From NCBI GenBank assembly GCA_014871385.1, contig CM026428.1:2676776-2740775 (forward strand): a DNA stretch of 64,000 nucleotides, in the 5' to 3' direction. Shown in pieces: positions 50,103 through 60,427 of the stretch. The position numbers were made by a program, and so were the translations under genes. Numbering within the stretch: position 1 is the stretch's first letter; each line of letters starts with the position of its first letter. The stretch is from Ceratodon purpureus. Lineage: Eukaryota > Streptophyta > Bryopsida > Pseudoditrichales > Ditrichaceae. Under the pieces are notes generated by a model that was given only the letters and a program-made list of their open reading frames with translations, was not told the DNA's origin and did not search any database.

Positions 50103-51043
50103 TTTGTGAAGGCAACCAAGAAGCATACACGATTGACTGAGCCTTCTTGCCAAGCTATTATCTTCTTTTAGTAAAATAATTTGGTAATTTCTATATGATA
50201 ATTATGTGATACTTGGATGATACCTGAGTGATACTTGGTTGATACTTGGCTGATATTTGGGTGATACTAATGTGATATTTACGAAAGATTTAGGTTTTGA
50301 ACCTGAAAAAATCCTAAACCTGAAAAAATCCTAAACCTGAAAAAATCCTAAACCTTCAAAATCAAATCAGTAATTTAACACTTTTTTTGGGCTGACTTGT
50401 AATTAATTGTCGGATCTTCCAGTGATCAGAAATCTTCCTCCCCCTTGGTTGTCGCCTTCCAAGCACGCAGCGCATCTGAAGATATCTTATGTGTTGTGAT
50501 GATTTTGGAGATTTGGAGGTACCTGCCCTCCTTGGTTGTCGCCTTCTAGACATGCAACGCATCAGAAGATACTTTGTGTGCAATGAAGATTTTGACAATT
50601 TTGAGGTCCAAAAAACGACGTAGACTTTTCAGTAGTGGAGAGTGGGTTCATTACTTTTACTGGGATGCATAGTGTATGTAGTAGTATTGGTCTTATGGGC
50701 AGGCCATTCTAGCAAAATAATAGAATAGACTATTAAGTTTCTTTAAGATTGAAGAGTGTCTTAATCATATTTCAGACATTTTAATGTCTTTAAAATGTGT
50801 TAAAATAATTATTGCGCTAGATTGGTGGTTAGTTGTCAATCTACTAATGCATTTTCTTAAATGGTTGATTGATTTTTACAAAGTATAGACACTAGTCCAA
50901 ACCATGCCTGCAATCATCAAAAGAAGTGACCACAATCATGATCATTTTGACCAAATTTCCATAATCTGGTCAGAATAGTCATGATCCTCGCTGTGGGGTT
51001 CCGGTCATTGCAAGCATAGTTGGCACTAATTGGATAACCGATC
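50103..51043 (-). repeat. Right-arm copy of the old protease upstream duplicate
   Basis: Mirror image of 40225-41165, including the three-copy 17-bp repeat (about 50304-50354). The 30-bp repeat next to it is at about 49882-49971. Confidence 0.85.
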
Positions 51044-51913
51044 TATATTTCAATTTATATCTAGTGTGTTTGTGTCTGTTATGCATTAGTGTATGGTGGG
51101 AAGGAGTCAAGTCAGGGGGGAGGAGAAGGATGTTACTTGTTCATGGTCTATTTGGTGGGTTGTATATAGGGATATGCGTTGCAATGCATGTTAGTGGAAG
51201 TGATGATTTGATGTTTTTGTGTATGAACTGTGGTGAGAGATGTCAAGAAGAAAAAAAGGAAGGATTTTGTTTATGAGAAAGATTAAATTTAAATTTTAAG
51301 ATCTGAAAGAAGTGCATTGAATTATGAAGGCTATAGGCGGGAGAAAGATTGAGGGGAGGACAAATAGGGGAGGATATTGTATCAAAAAGTGAGGTTATAT
51401 GTGAATAAAAAGATTTGCTAGTTTGTATCACAAGAAGATCATACGTAAATATGATAATTTAAACACACAATAAGTGCAAGATATTGTATTGTTCCAAATC
51501 ATAGCCCATCTCTCTAATCTACACACGCTTACACCACACCTCCTTCAAACCTTCAACAACAACCAATTTGACATTATCCGAATCCAATACTACACAAAGG
51601 AACTTCAATTTCCTTTAAACGAGGTGTCTACCCATTCAAAGCGGAAATAATCCCTCCTCATTTTAGACCCTAATTTAGTGGCTACTCTCCACTATTCTCG
51701 GCTCTCTCTCTCGTATCACATGGCAATGAAACCACTTTGGATCTACTTTTGCTCCACCTCTGCACCAGAACTTCCACCCTAAGGATGGCCTCCAAGAGTA
51801 TGAGCTAACCAGGTATGTATGAGGATTCGCGCAGGGATGCTCATGGAGCAAGAGTTGATGTCTTTCCGAGATTCGGTGCTTGCGGCGAATTCAAGTTGCT
51901 ATCGACAGTGCCC

Positions 51914-51986
51914 GGGGATGTAGCTCAAATGGTAGAGCGCTCGATTCGCATTCGAGAGGCAGGGGGATCGATGCCCCCCATCTCCA
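51914..51986 (+). tRNA. tRNA-Ala(CGC), right arm, intact copy
   Basis: The counterpart of 39282-39354 and identical to it: G3:U70, anticodon CGC, T-loop ATCGATG. A TTTT terminator follows at about 51998-52001. Confidence 0.95.
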
Positions 51987-52496
51987 GCCAGGATCTCTTT
52001 TGTCGAGCGACATATGTATGATCCCTCGCCGGCCCATCAAGGTGACGCACAAGTCGATTTTTTCCATGAAATGAACGCTTCCACCGATTGCAAAGAGAGA
52101 GTGGTCCTGGGTGGTAAATGGCCGCCGACTCTTTTCGATTATGCCACAAAACCTTAGTATCGAGCACAACGGCTCAGTGTGCATTGCAACCGTATGGTGG
52201 ATCTTTTTGGGCAGGGAGGACACTTTGGAGGACGCGATGTGCTTATAAAATTGACAGCGTGACAGTTGAACCTGACGGAACAACTAGGGTGAACAGTTGC
52301 AACCAGGGAGGGAACCCAACATCTAAGAACGGTGGCTGGAAAGCGGGACGAGATCCCTCCTGGACGACCGCTCTTCCAGGAGCGGAAAAAGAGGACAAAG
52401 TTTTGATCGTTTCCACCGATCGACATGATCGATGTTTCATGATCGGAGGTGGAGATGGGGGGCATCGATCCCCCTGCCTCTCGAATGCGAATCGAG

Positions 52497-52514
52497 CGCT
52501 CTACCATTTGAGCT
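52497..52514 (-). repeat. LINE target site duplication, 3' side
   Basis: CGCTCTACCATTTGAGCT on the plus strand, identical to 60428-60445. It is the tRNA D-arm, nucleotides 9-26. Confidence 0.95.
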
Positions 52515-52520
52515 GAAAGA

Positions 52521-52532
52521 CCCGAATCCGGG
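52521..52532 (-). other. 3'-terminal hairpin of the LINE
   Basis: CCCG-AATC-CGGG on the plus strand, six bases from the 3' end of the element. LINEs without poly(A) often use a terminal stem-loop for recognition by their reverse transcriptase; that role is inferred here. Confidence 0.5.
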
Positions 52533-53031
52533 ATGAAATTAAGATGAACGGAAATTACAAACGAACGAATGACCAACCGGACATTCATCCAAAGCAACGA
52601 CCGAGGGCCCAACCCAACAAGGGGCACACAGGGCAGAGCCGCAAACATCCTGAGACATTTACAAGGGGGAATTCAACCGTACCAAAGTCCTGAACTACGA
52701 GTCAAGAACTATCACACTAGCACTAAGCCTAATGACAGACAACCCCTGAGGGCGCTGCCTAGCAAAGAACCTAAGAGATTAGCGTTTCAATCTGGTTCAC
52801 GAGGAAATCGAGATTGAGCCCCCGGAGACAACTGGGGAACCGGGGGCGGCATTTGTGAGCCTGGAAAACCAGTTCCATCCTGAGAATGGAGCTGCTGAAT
52901 GTGTGTCAAAGTAACGGGAGAGGAGCTAATCCTGAGCTCCGTTGGAGAATTGTTCTGCGAAAGTGCCCTTTGGGGACGCGGCCCGAAAGGTAGTTGGCGC
53001 TGAGTGTCAATACTGACGGGGTGAGAGGAGT

Positions 53032-56000
53032 TCAGTGGGAACTCCGGAGTCCAGGAGTCCCATGGGTCAATGGACAGGGGGTAGAGGGCCGACCTCTACC
53101 CGAGGGATCTCCAAGCCAAAAATCTGCCTGCCATTGCAGGTCTTCTTGCGTTTGTAGAGAATCGGGTAAGTCCCAGCCCTGAGCTTGGTCTTCGTCTTCG
53201 GGTACCTGGGGAGCGATGCCTGCTTCTAAGTCCGCCATAATGCGTTGCAGCATTACGTCTGCTACGGCGTCGTGATTAATTTGCGAGGGTCCTGGGCCTT
53301 GCGGGTCCTGGCTAACGAGGTTTGTTATGGGCGTGGCCGCCTGTGGGGGAGGATCCGCAGTAGTGTCATCTGTCGGAGGAGTGGGTTGCGTAAGGTTGGC
53401 CCTAAAACGCGTGTACCTGTTGGCTAGATCTCTTGTGAGAAATTCCCTATGCGGGACAAGCTGCCAGTGTATACCGTTTCTCCTTGTGCAGAAGATGTCG
53501 GCGTGGCACCAGGTATCTAAAAATTTCTGTTCCCGTTCTTGTTGGTTTCTCGATTTCGGTCCTGTTCTTCGTTTTGAGAGCCCTTGCCAAGCTCCCATCC
53601 CCGCTTGGACTGTCGTCTGCCACGCCCGGAATAAAGCAAAACCGATATGAAATTGCCCATCCCTTAAGTCATAAGCACACTTTTCGCACCATAAGAACCA
53701 GATTATACACATCCTGAGTATATTCCAGGGTGTTTCATCTGTATGTTCTTGTGCCGGTGGATGCTCACCGGGACTGGGTGGTGGTCTAGTGTCTGGAGGG
53801 ATTTCTGTCGGAGGTTGTAAACCTGACAAAGCTTCCCACCAGTTCGTGATTCCTGGTCTCAGTCCTGATAGAGTCCTGATTCTTCGTAATTTGTCCCAGA
53901 CTCCTTGAACCGAGGGACATGTAAAGAATGTATGCTCGGGAGTCTCCCATTCTGGGGGGTTGCATAGGTTGCATACTCCCTCATTTCCTGGACCTAATCG
54001 CATTCTCCAGTGGGCCAAGGGTAAGCCTCCTTGGCATGTCAGCCATACCATTGTTGAAATTTTCCTTGGCACCCACTTATGCCACAGATTCTGGTAGAAA
54101 ATCTTACAATGATAAGCATTGTATCCCTTGTAGAACATGAGTTGGGTAAAGGGAGGTGTAACGCCCTGTTTAACATTGATGATCTTATAGCCTCGTTTAG
54201 TCGTGTAATCGAAAAAATGGCCTGACTTCAGATGTCCTATAGCTTTCCAGGTCCACTCCTTGAGGTCCAGAGTCAGGTCTTTTATTCGCCCATGTTTGAC
54301 GACGTAAACTTCCCAATGGGGGAGAACATGAGGTACATATTGGGGATTGAAGCACTCCACCTTCCCCTCTGGATTTTTAAGTACGGTACGAGCTCTCGTG
54401 TAATTCCACGAAGGCAGACGTACTGCGTAAGGACCAGAGACTCTAATAAGTTTCTCCGTTTGAGCCTGTCTGCGATAAACAACCGCATCCATCTGCCCTT
54501 CCAAATACACTTTTTGTACATGAAAGAACTCCTCCGGGAGGTTTCTCTCTGGCTCATCAAACGTTAACCAATCTCCTTTCTTCCGGATGTAGTCTGTGTT
54601 GGGATTCCACAGAATTCCTGAGTGAAGCTCTGGGAGAATGGTCTCTATATTTTGCGATCGGGTAATCTGTCTGATGTCCTGATGGTGTAGCCACTGATGT
54701 CTCGGGTAATCCCACAGGTGCCCAACTGTTGAGATCCCTTTCTCTTCCCATCTGCGGAACACTCCAGGGCGGTCTTCCCCAAACATAGCGCCTTGGGGGT
54801 TAGTGATACTGGGATTGAAGAAGAGGGCTTGGCGCAGTGTTTCCTCCCGATTAGATGGTATATTCTTCTTGGTTCCTGATCGGACCTCCAACCATGCCCC
54901 CCATATGCCGTGCCATAAAGGGCTACCCTGATTTGTTACTTTTTTCCCTTTAAGTAGCCATTCAGCGTTAGCAGGCCAATCACCCTCGTGGCGAAGGCGG
55001 AGCTGGCTGACGCGGTGCTGGAGAAGAACTTTCCACGGTTCGGGGCCGGGTTCCATCCCTCTCGTTATCATCTTCGCGAGTAATGCAGAAGCTTGAGCGT
55101 ATGGGTCAAAAACTTTGATACCTCCCAGTGTAGTTGGTAAAACTGCTGATGCCCATGCCACTCTCGCCCGAGGTTTGCCTTCAACTTTCCCGCTCCAGAT
55201 GAAATTGCGAACCATTGTGCGAGCTTTGGCCAGCACGCTACGGGATAAATCCGCGCAGCTGGCTATGTACCAGATGGAGGCTAACACCACCTGGTTCGTC
55301 ACTAGAATGCGTGCTGCCATTGATAATGGCTTGTTGACCCAAAGGGCCAGCTTGCCTCTGATTTGAGATAATACCTTGGCATTTTTTTCTTTTTGGCCCA
55401 TGTTGAATCCAAGAGGGAATCCAAGACTAGTCACTGAGCTCCCCGCCGGGATCCACCTAAGTCCCTTATCCTGGCCCCAAGTCCATAACTGGGGGTTAAG
55501 TGAGGCCCAAATGGCCGCACTTTTATCCCAATTGACATTGGACCCTGTCCCTCCACAGAAGAGTTTCAGCACTGAGTCTGCTCGGTCTAGATTTTCCGGC
55601 GTTCCCTTCAAATATAGGTTGGAGTCGTCGGCAAAGAGTGCTTCCCTGAGGATGTCTCCGTTTGGTAGGACTAAACCTTCAACCCCGTTATCAGGGTCAT
55701 TCAACATATGGGCGAGAGTGTCGGCTATGAAGAGGTAGAGGTAGGGTGCCATTGGGCACCCTTGCCTCACCCCACGCTCCATCTCAAATTCTTCTCCGAC
55801 CTCTCCGTTAACAAGAATTGATGTTGTTGCTCCCTCGTAGAAGGTAGCCACCCACCGAATCCAGACCTCCGAGAATCCCATTTTTTCCATGGCTGCCTTC
55901 AAAAAAGTCCAGTTGACTTGATCATAGGCTTTTTCAAAGTCGATCATGAGTACTACTAGGTCTTGGTTCGATGATTTCGCCCATTCCATAGCCTCATAGG

Positions 56001-57798
56001 CTAGAAATACATTGTCCAGGATCTGTCTATTCCTTACAAAGGCTGCCTGAGAAGGGTGAATCCACTCGGGGAGGAGTGGTTGCATTCTATTCGCCATCGC
56101 CTTGGACATCAGTTTATAAGTACTGGTCAAAACCGATATTGGTCGGTAGTTGCGAATGTTAGTCTTTGGGCCCCCTTTGGGGATCAAAGATTTTAGACCT
56201 GTGTTGAGTCCCTTGTGTAAAGTCCCAAGCCTCAAAGCCTCCTCTAGTTGCGCTTGAATGTCTGTCCCTATGTCCTCCCAAAGGGTTTGTAATACCTCAG
56301 TGGGAATGCCGTCTAATCCTGAGGCTTTGTGTAATGGCAGGTCTTTTGCGGCTAGCTCTAGCTCCAGTTGCGTAAACGGCTTCAAAAGTTCCTCATTGTG
56401 AGCCTCAGTTACCACCCGTGGTATGCTTTTCAAACACTGAGTTCTCGCTCTGATATTAATCTCTGTTAAAGCATCCATCTTATATAGGGATTTGTAGTAA
56501 GTTTGCACATACTCCTTAATGGCTTCTGGTGTACGATGTGATCGTCCACCCTCCATCAGTTCTTGGATTCGGGTACGGGGCCTGATGGCCTTGTGGAGTT
56601 GAAAAAATTCTCTTGAGCATTTATCCCCCATCTTAGCCCAAGTGGCTCCTGTCTGGTTCTTTTTTCGTTCTATCTTCTCCATCCTAACCTCTTCCAGAAT
56701 TTCCTGAGCATGGTTTAAATCTTCCCACGCCTGTAGATCGTTCCAGTCAAGTTGGAGCCGAGCTTCTGCACTTCTCACATCCTGAAATTGCGCTTGGTAT
56801 ACCCTGCGCCAAGCCTTCTTCTCCATCTTCGAAATTTTTGTGTTCTCGTTTCTCATCGCTTGCAAGGCTTTCACCACTTGCTCTCCTTTCGGAAGAGCTC
56901 TGTTCTGGGCTACAGTGTCTTTCCAAGCCGTAATATGAGCCAGTTTGGACTCCTCCTTGTGTAGAAGTGCCGTATTGAAATGCGGTGGTCCTGGGCGGGT
57001 CCGAATCTGTTTAAGGTAAACCTGAAGAAAGATGCCCGCGTGGTCAGACAGGTGAGCCATAAACTGCCAAATCCCATGGCGTCCACCGCATTCTTGGATT
57101 TCCTGGTTTACGTAAAACCGATCCAAACGAGACCATTTGGGGACTGGTCGCTGCTTGGACCAGGTCGCTCTCTTGATTCCTATTCTTCTATACTCATCGG
57201 CGTAAAAAACATCATTGACTCCCATATGGAGTGCGAATGTATTCCAAGATGCTTGTTCGCGGTCCCCCATTGCCTTCTCCAAATAATTCTCACTTCTATC
57301 TTCTGAGAACTCTGTCATATTAAAATCTCCGGAGACGATCCAGTGGGCTTCTGGGAACTGGTACTGGCTTAATCTGTTCCAAAGCTGAGCCCGCTTGGCT
57401 GTATGGTTATGAGCGTAAATATTAAGAATTCCTATTCTCCGGTCATCCGCTTGAAAGATGACAAATTGAACTCGGCCTTCTATGAGAACGGCACTGTCTA
57501 CTATAAAGGGAGCTATCTGTTTTCCAATTATTATCCCTGTACCCGCTTTCATCCTCCCTCCGTGAGCTGAGTAAATCGCACTGTTCCATAAACTGGTCCC
57601 CCCCTTGAAATCCAGCTGGTGTGTTTGCTTCATGCAGTCTTCGTAGTGAAAATGGTGCTCTTGCAGTAGAATGACATGTGGTTGTGGATTCGCCCGTGCG
57701 AGAAAATCCTTCAGCTCCTTTCTCTTTCGTACGCCATAAACACCCTGCCCTAAGCTACGAATGTTTTGGGACGCTATATTCAGTTGGTGTAAATTCAT
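53032..57798 (-). CDS. LINE ORF2: endonuclease and reverse transcriptase, 1588 residues
   Basis: The APE-type endonuclease occupies residues about 1-260: SQNIRSLG near 11, LLQEHHF near 45, GDFNM near 158, WSRLDRFYV near 220 and LSDHAG near 251. The reverse transcriptase follows: NYRPISVLTSTYKLMSKAMA, then MIDFEKAYD near 617, RGVRQGCPMAPYLYLF and FADD at about 722-725, so the catalytic aspartates are present. Near 1250-1300 is a zf-RVT knuckle (PRKISTMVWL...CNLCNPPEWETPEHTFFTC). No RNase H domain is evident. The tail, about 1400-1588, is proline-rich and unassigned. The ATG overlaps the ORF1 stop in ATGA (57795-57798), suggesting stop-restart translation. Confidence 0.95.
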   Translation of the reverse strand: MNLHQLNIASQNIRSLGQGVYGVRKRKELKDFLARANPQPHVILLQEHHFHYEDCMKQTHQLDFKGGTSLWNSAIYSAHGGRMKAGTGIIIGKQIAPFIVDSAVLIEGRVQFVIFQADDRRIGILNIYAHNHTAKRAQLWNRLSQYQFPEAHWIVSGDFNMTEFSEDRSENYLEKAMGDREQASWNTFALHMGVNDVFYADEYRRIGIKRATWSKQRPVPKWSRLDRFYVNQEIQECGGRHGIWQFMAHLSDHAGIFLQVYLKQIRTRPGPPHFNTALLHKEESKLAHITAWKDTVAQNRALPKGEQVVKALQAMRNENTKISKMEKKAWRRVYQAQFQDVRSAEARLQLDWNDLQAWEDLNHAQEILEEVRMEKIERKKNQTGATWAKMGDKCSREFFQLHKAIRPRTRIQELMEGGRSHRTPEAIKEYVQTYYKSLYKMDALTEINIRARTQCLKSIPRVVTEAHNEELLKPFTQLELELAAKDLPLHKASGLDGIPTEVLQTLWEDIGTDIQAQLEEALRLGTLHKGLNTGLKSLIPKGGPKTNIRNYRPISVLTSTYKLMSKAMANRMQPLLPEWIHPSQAAFVRNRQILDNVFLAYEAMEWAKSSNQDLVVLMIDFEKAYDQVNWTFLKAAMEKMGFSEVWIRWVATFYEGATTSILVNGEVGEEFEMERGVRQGCPMAPYLYLFIADTLAHMLNDPDNGVEGLVLPNGDILREALFADDSNLYLKGTPENLDRADSVLKLFCGGTGSNVNWDKSAAIWASLNPQLWTWGQDKGLRWIPAGSSVTSLGFPLGFNMGQKEKNAKVLSQIRGKLALWVNKPLSMAARILVTNQVVLASIWYIASCADLSRSVLAKARTMVRNFIWSGKVEGKPRARVAWASAVLPTTLGGIKVFDPYAQASALLAKMITRGMEPGPEPWKVLLQHRVSQLRLRHEGDWPANAEWLLKGKKVTNQGSPLWHGIWGAWLEVRSGTKKNIPSNREETLRQALFFNPSITNPQGAMFGEDRPGVFRRWEEKGISTVGHLWDYPRHQWLHHQDIRQITRSQNIETILPELHSGILWNPNTDYIRKKGDWLTFDEPERNLPEEFFHVQKVYLEGQMDAVVYRRQAQTEKLIRVSGPYAVRLPSWNYTRARTVLKNPEGKVECFNPQYVPHVLPHWEVYVVKHGRIKDLTLDLKEWTWKAIGHLKSGHFFDYTTKRGYKIINVKQGVTPPFTQLMFYKGYNAYHCKIFYQNLWHKWVPRKISTMVWLTCQGGLPLAHWRMRLGPGNEGVCNLCNPPEWETPEHTFFTCPSVQGVWDKLRRIRTLSGLRPGITNWWEALSGLQPPTEIPPDTRPPPSPGEHPPAQEHTDETPWNILRMCIIWFLWCEKCAYDLRDGQFHIGFALFRAWQTTVQAGMGAWQGLSKRRTGPKSRNQQEREQKFLDTWCHADIFCTRRNGIHWQLVPHREFLTRDLANRYTRFRANLTQPTPPTDDTTADPPPQAATPITNLVSQDPQGPGPSQINHDAVADVMLQRIMADLEAGIAPQVPEDEDQAQGWDLPDSLQTQEDLQWQADFWLGDPSGRGRPSTPCPLTHGTPGLRSSH

Positions 57799-60221
57799 AT
57801 TAGATTCTCTGTAGTGGCTTCGGAGAACTGGCCCTGAGCTCGGTTCTTCTTAGAAACTGGGGGATGGGGAGACCTATCCTTTGAGAAAATTGCCTCACCC
57901 ACCACCTGTCGAAGAGTTGCTTCCGTGGTATCTGACAGCCAAAAGAGCCCTCCCATTTGAGAACAGGCTGTCAAATTCTGAGTGATAGAGTCATCTAGCT
58001 TCGTCCAAGTGAATGCGTCCGGTTTTGTCAAAGGTATATCCTTTGGCTGGACTGGGATAAAGGCTAAGCAGACGCAGTGGTTATGCTCTGAGTCAAGCTT
58101 GACCCATTGGTACAGCCATATGGCACTGGCCCAATGTTTCAGGGGGTTAACACGATTATTGGTATTAATAATGATGGTTCTGAGAGCTAACGAAGCCTCA
58201 TTAGTCAGATGCTGTAGTGTTTCCTTATGTTCCCAATCCGTGCGACCCTCTAGGACTTGTACATTCTTGTAGGCAGCTGCCGTGTTTGCAGTAGCGCCCT
58301 TCTCGCCCTTTTTCTGTAAAAACCAGAAGGTGTTGGAGCCTTCTGAGTTATGCTTCTTAACTGATGTTGTTAAGATTGGAAATACCCGACAGGAATTATG
58401 CTTAAGAAGCATGGTAGTCGTGATGTTCGCCCCTGCCCAGAAGTTATGGGGGAGATCCGATGTTAGATACCCCCTCCTCGGTAGAGGTTCTGATTCTTTG
58501 ACAACTATTTCTTCCTCTGGTGGCGCCCCTCTGTCCCAGAAGAATTTCCCTTCTGCTCTCCAGATAAATTCAAACTTCTCTTCATTCTGCTTCTCCTGAG
58601 GGGAACGAGTGTCCATAGATTTAAGCTGGTTTAAAGTAACTCCTGCATGAGTTTGCTTCGGAGGTTTGTCCTTAATCCTCGCTGCCTTCTTGGGGCGAGT
58701 GGGGGTAGGATCCGATGGATGATCAAAGGATTGAGTCTGTTTCTCTGTAGCGTGTCCTTCGTCGGAAGGCTCAGGAGTTGTATGATCCTGTTCCTCTTCT
58801 GTTGGCTTCATAGGAGTAACTTCCTGCCCTTCCTCGATTGGAACCGACATAGAGTGGTCGTCCCCATAAATGGGGACAAGCTCTGAACCAATCTGTACTA
58901 TTCCAATCTCTGGAGGTTCAGACTGGGCGTCCTGAATCTGGTCTCTCCTGAGGACAATCTCCGGTGTTTCTTTGATGACTTCTGTACTGCTCGGAGAAAG
59001 GTTTGCTTCTGTGGATTGAGAGGGTGATACTATGTCTATCTGTGGGGCCAACGGAGGTTGCTGGGCCTTCTTCTGATAGCGCATCGACGGAGTCGCTGAC
59101 GGCTTAGGGCCTGGCGTCTGAGGTGCTGTTGTCTTCTTAGCTTCTTTGGCCGGAGGTGATGTTTGCTTCGGCCTACGATCAGGGCTCCTTCCCCTGGTTG
59201 GGGGGCTCTCCTGAGCGTGGGGGCGCGAAACTTGCTGATGGGTTACCGTCGGAGACGCTTGAGGTCTGGTCCCTTGAGGTCTAGGTCCTCTTAGAGAACG
59301 GGAGGGCTGTCGCGGTCTGGAAGCGTTCCTCCGTTGCTTCTCCTGTGCTCCTCCCTTGCCTCGAGTCTGGGTGCAGCTCTTAACCAGGTGACCTAATGCC
59401 TTGCATCGAAGGCATTGGTCAGGTCGGCCCTGGTAGATCACCTTATGTTCCATGAAAGTCCCTCGGTCTGTTGGGATACGAATGCTATTGGGTAGATTAT
59501 CCACATCTCTCACGAGGATGCGGATTTTAGGTCCAGAGGTCTTGCCTTTGAACGTGTCTGACGCATCTATGGATAGTATCCGACCTAATCTGTTACCTAA
59601 TAGGGTTAGGCAGTCTTCGTTTCTGAGCCATCCTGGAAGACCGAGGAAGTGGGCCCAAACGGGGTATTGTGTAGAGCTGTAAGTCTCCTCATTTTCCGAA
59701 GAAAATTCGGGACTCCAAGTCGAGAATGTCACCTCCTTTCCTTCGTAGAAAAAAGTGTTACTGAGGGTGTGGTCCGCTCCATCAACCGAAGAGAAAAGAA
59801 CTTCAAAGAAGTTATTCCCTACCTGTGTAATCTCCTCACATGTGGCATGTAAGTTCTCCTTCGCCCAAATGGCCAACACCTTATAACCCGGACTCGCAGT
59901 TGGGAAGTGACCCAACACGGTCCGCTCAGCTACTGCCTCCCGGTGTGCGTTTAAGATCTGAAATTCCTCCTCCGAGAAAGTGTAAGTAAGAGTTCCTTCA
60001 TCGCTAATCGGCTGTGCTGCCTCTCGCTGCTTACTCGGTGAGTAAGGCGAACGAGGCGCTGCTGCCCGGTCAAGACTGTGTGGGCTCGTTGCGTCGCGTT
60101 TCCCCCGCTCCGATGGCGTATCCTGAGCCTCAGCCTCTCTCATGCACTCGTCTTGTGTAGGAATTTCTACACACTCGGAGTGATGAGGGTTAGCCAAGTT
60201 TCCCCCCTCAGAAGCCGCCAT
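57795..60221 (-). CDS. LINE ORF1: nucleic-acid-binding protein, about 808 residues
   Basis: The frame is open from 60278, but MAASEGGN at 60221 is the likelier start because the preceding 19 residues look like translated leader. Counting from M at 60278, residues about 100-285 form a DUF4283-like RNA-binding region (WAHFLGLPGWLRNEDCLTLL, GKTSGPKIRILVRDVDNLP), followed by a CCHC knuckle, CLRCKALGHLVKSC, near 288-301. A long Pro/Ser/Arg-rich linker follows to about 580. A further globular-looking domain of about 230 residues, from about 595 to the end (ANITTTMLLKHNSC, LRTIIINTNNRVNPLKHWAS), has no counterpart I know in plant L1 ORF1. The stop overlaps the ORF2 start. Confidence 0.9.
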   Translation of the reverse strand: MAASEGGNLANPHHSECVEIPTQDECMREAEAQDTPSERGKRDATSPHSLDRAAAPRSPYSPSKQREAAQPISDEGTLTYTFSEEEFQILNAHREAVAERTVLGHFPTASPGYKVLAIWAKENLHATCEEITQVGNNFFEVLFSSVDGADHTLSNTFFYEGKEVTFSTWSPEFSSENEETYSSTQYPVWAHFLGLPGWLRNEDCLTLLGNRLGRILSIDASDTFKGKTSGPKIRILVRDVDNLPNSIRIPTDRGTFMEHKVIYQGRPDQCLRCKALGHLVKSCTQTRGKGGAQEKQRRNASRPRQPSRSLRGPRPQGTRPQASPTVTHQQVSRPHAQESPPTRGRSPDRRPKQTSPPAKEAKKTTAPQTPGPKPSATPSMRYQKKAQQPPLAPQIDIVSPSQSTEANLSPSSTEVIKETPEIVLRRDQIQDAQSEPPEIGIVQIGSELVPIYGDDHSMSVPIEEGQEVTPMKPTEEEQDHTTPEPSDEGHATEKQTQSFDHPSDPTPTRPKKAARIKDKPPKQTHAGVTLNQLKSMDTRSPQEKQNEEKFEFIWRAEGKFFWDRGAPPEEEIVVKESEPLPRRGYLTSDLPHNFWAGANITTTMLLKHNSCRVFPILTTSVKKHNSEGSNTFWFLQKKGEKGATANTAAAYKNVQVLEGRTDWEHKETLQHLTNEASLALRTIIINTNNRVNPLKHWASAIWLYQWVKLDSEHNHCVCLAFIPVQPKDIPLTKPDAFTWTKLDDSITQNLTACSQMGGLFWLSDTTEATLRQVVGEAIFSKDRSPHPPVSKKNRAQGQFSEATTENLI

Positions 60222-60398
60222 ACTCGCTGGAAAACCTAATAAAAAATGACCCAACAATCCACACGAAAACCTCCACAAACTAAGTGCGAAGATCTACTCC
60301 TAACAACGATCGAAGGTCGAGCAAAACACGATTAGAAGAGCGTTAGGGTTAGCGCCGCCGCTCCGCCGCTCCGCTCCGCCATCGCTCCTCTCCTCTCC

Positions 60399-60424
60399 CG
60401 CTCTACCAACTGAGCTAGGACGGC
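60399..60424 (-). other. 5' half of a second tRNA at the LINE 5' end
   Basis: On the minus strand this reads GCCGTCCT then AGCTCAGTTGGTAGAGCG: a seven-base acceptor strand, TA, and a perfect D-arm with A box, exactly 26 bases. It differs from the host tRNA-Ala in the acceptor and at two D-loop positions, so it is not part of the target duplication. The isotype cannot be told from this half. Three bases (ACT) separate it from the duplication. Confidence 0.85.
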
Positions 60425-60427
60425 AGT

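Larger units (their letters stand above)
52515..60427 (-). mobile_element. Full-length L1-type LINE inserted in a tRNA gene
   Basis: A 7,913-bp non-LTR retrotransposon on the minus strand with both ORFs open. In its own orientation it has a 26-base tRNA half plus three bases at the 5' end (60427-60399), a 5' leader from 60398, ORF1, ORF2 and a 517-bp 3' UTR. There is no poly(A) tail; the 3' end is ATCCCGGATTCGGGTCTTTC, with a CCCG/CGGG hairpin. The 18-bp target duplication is exact. Domain content (DUF4283-like, CCHC, APE endonuclease, RT, zf-RVT) is that of plant L1 elements. Intact frames, an exact duplication, and insertion into only one of two near-identical arms all point to a very recent event. 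Confidence 0.95.

Noticed and set aside
53245-60000. Plus-strand frames of 60-120 codons across the LINE.
   Set aside because: They are shadows of ORF1 and ORF2 on the minus strand.
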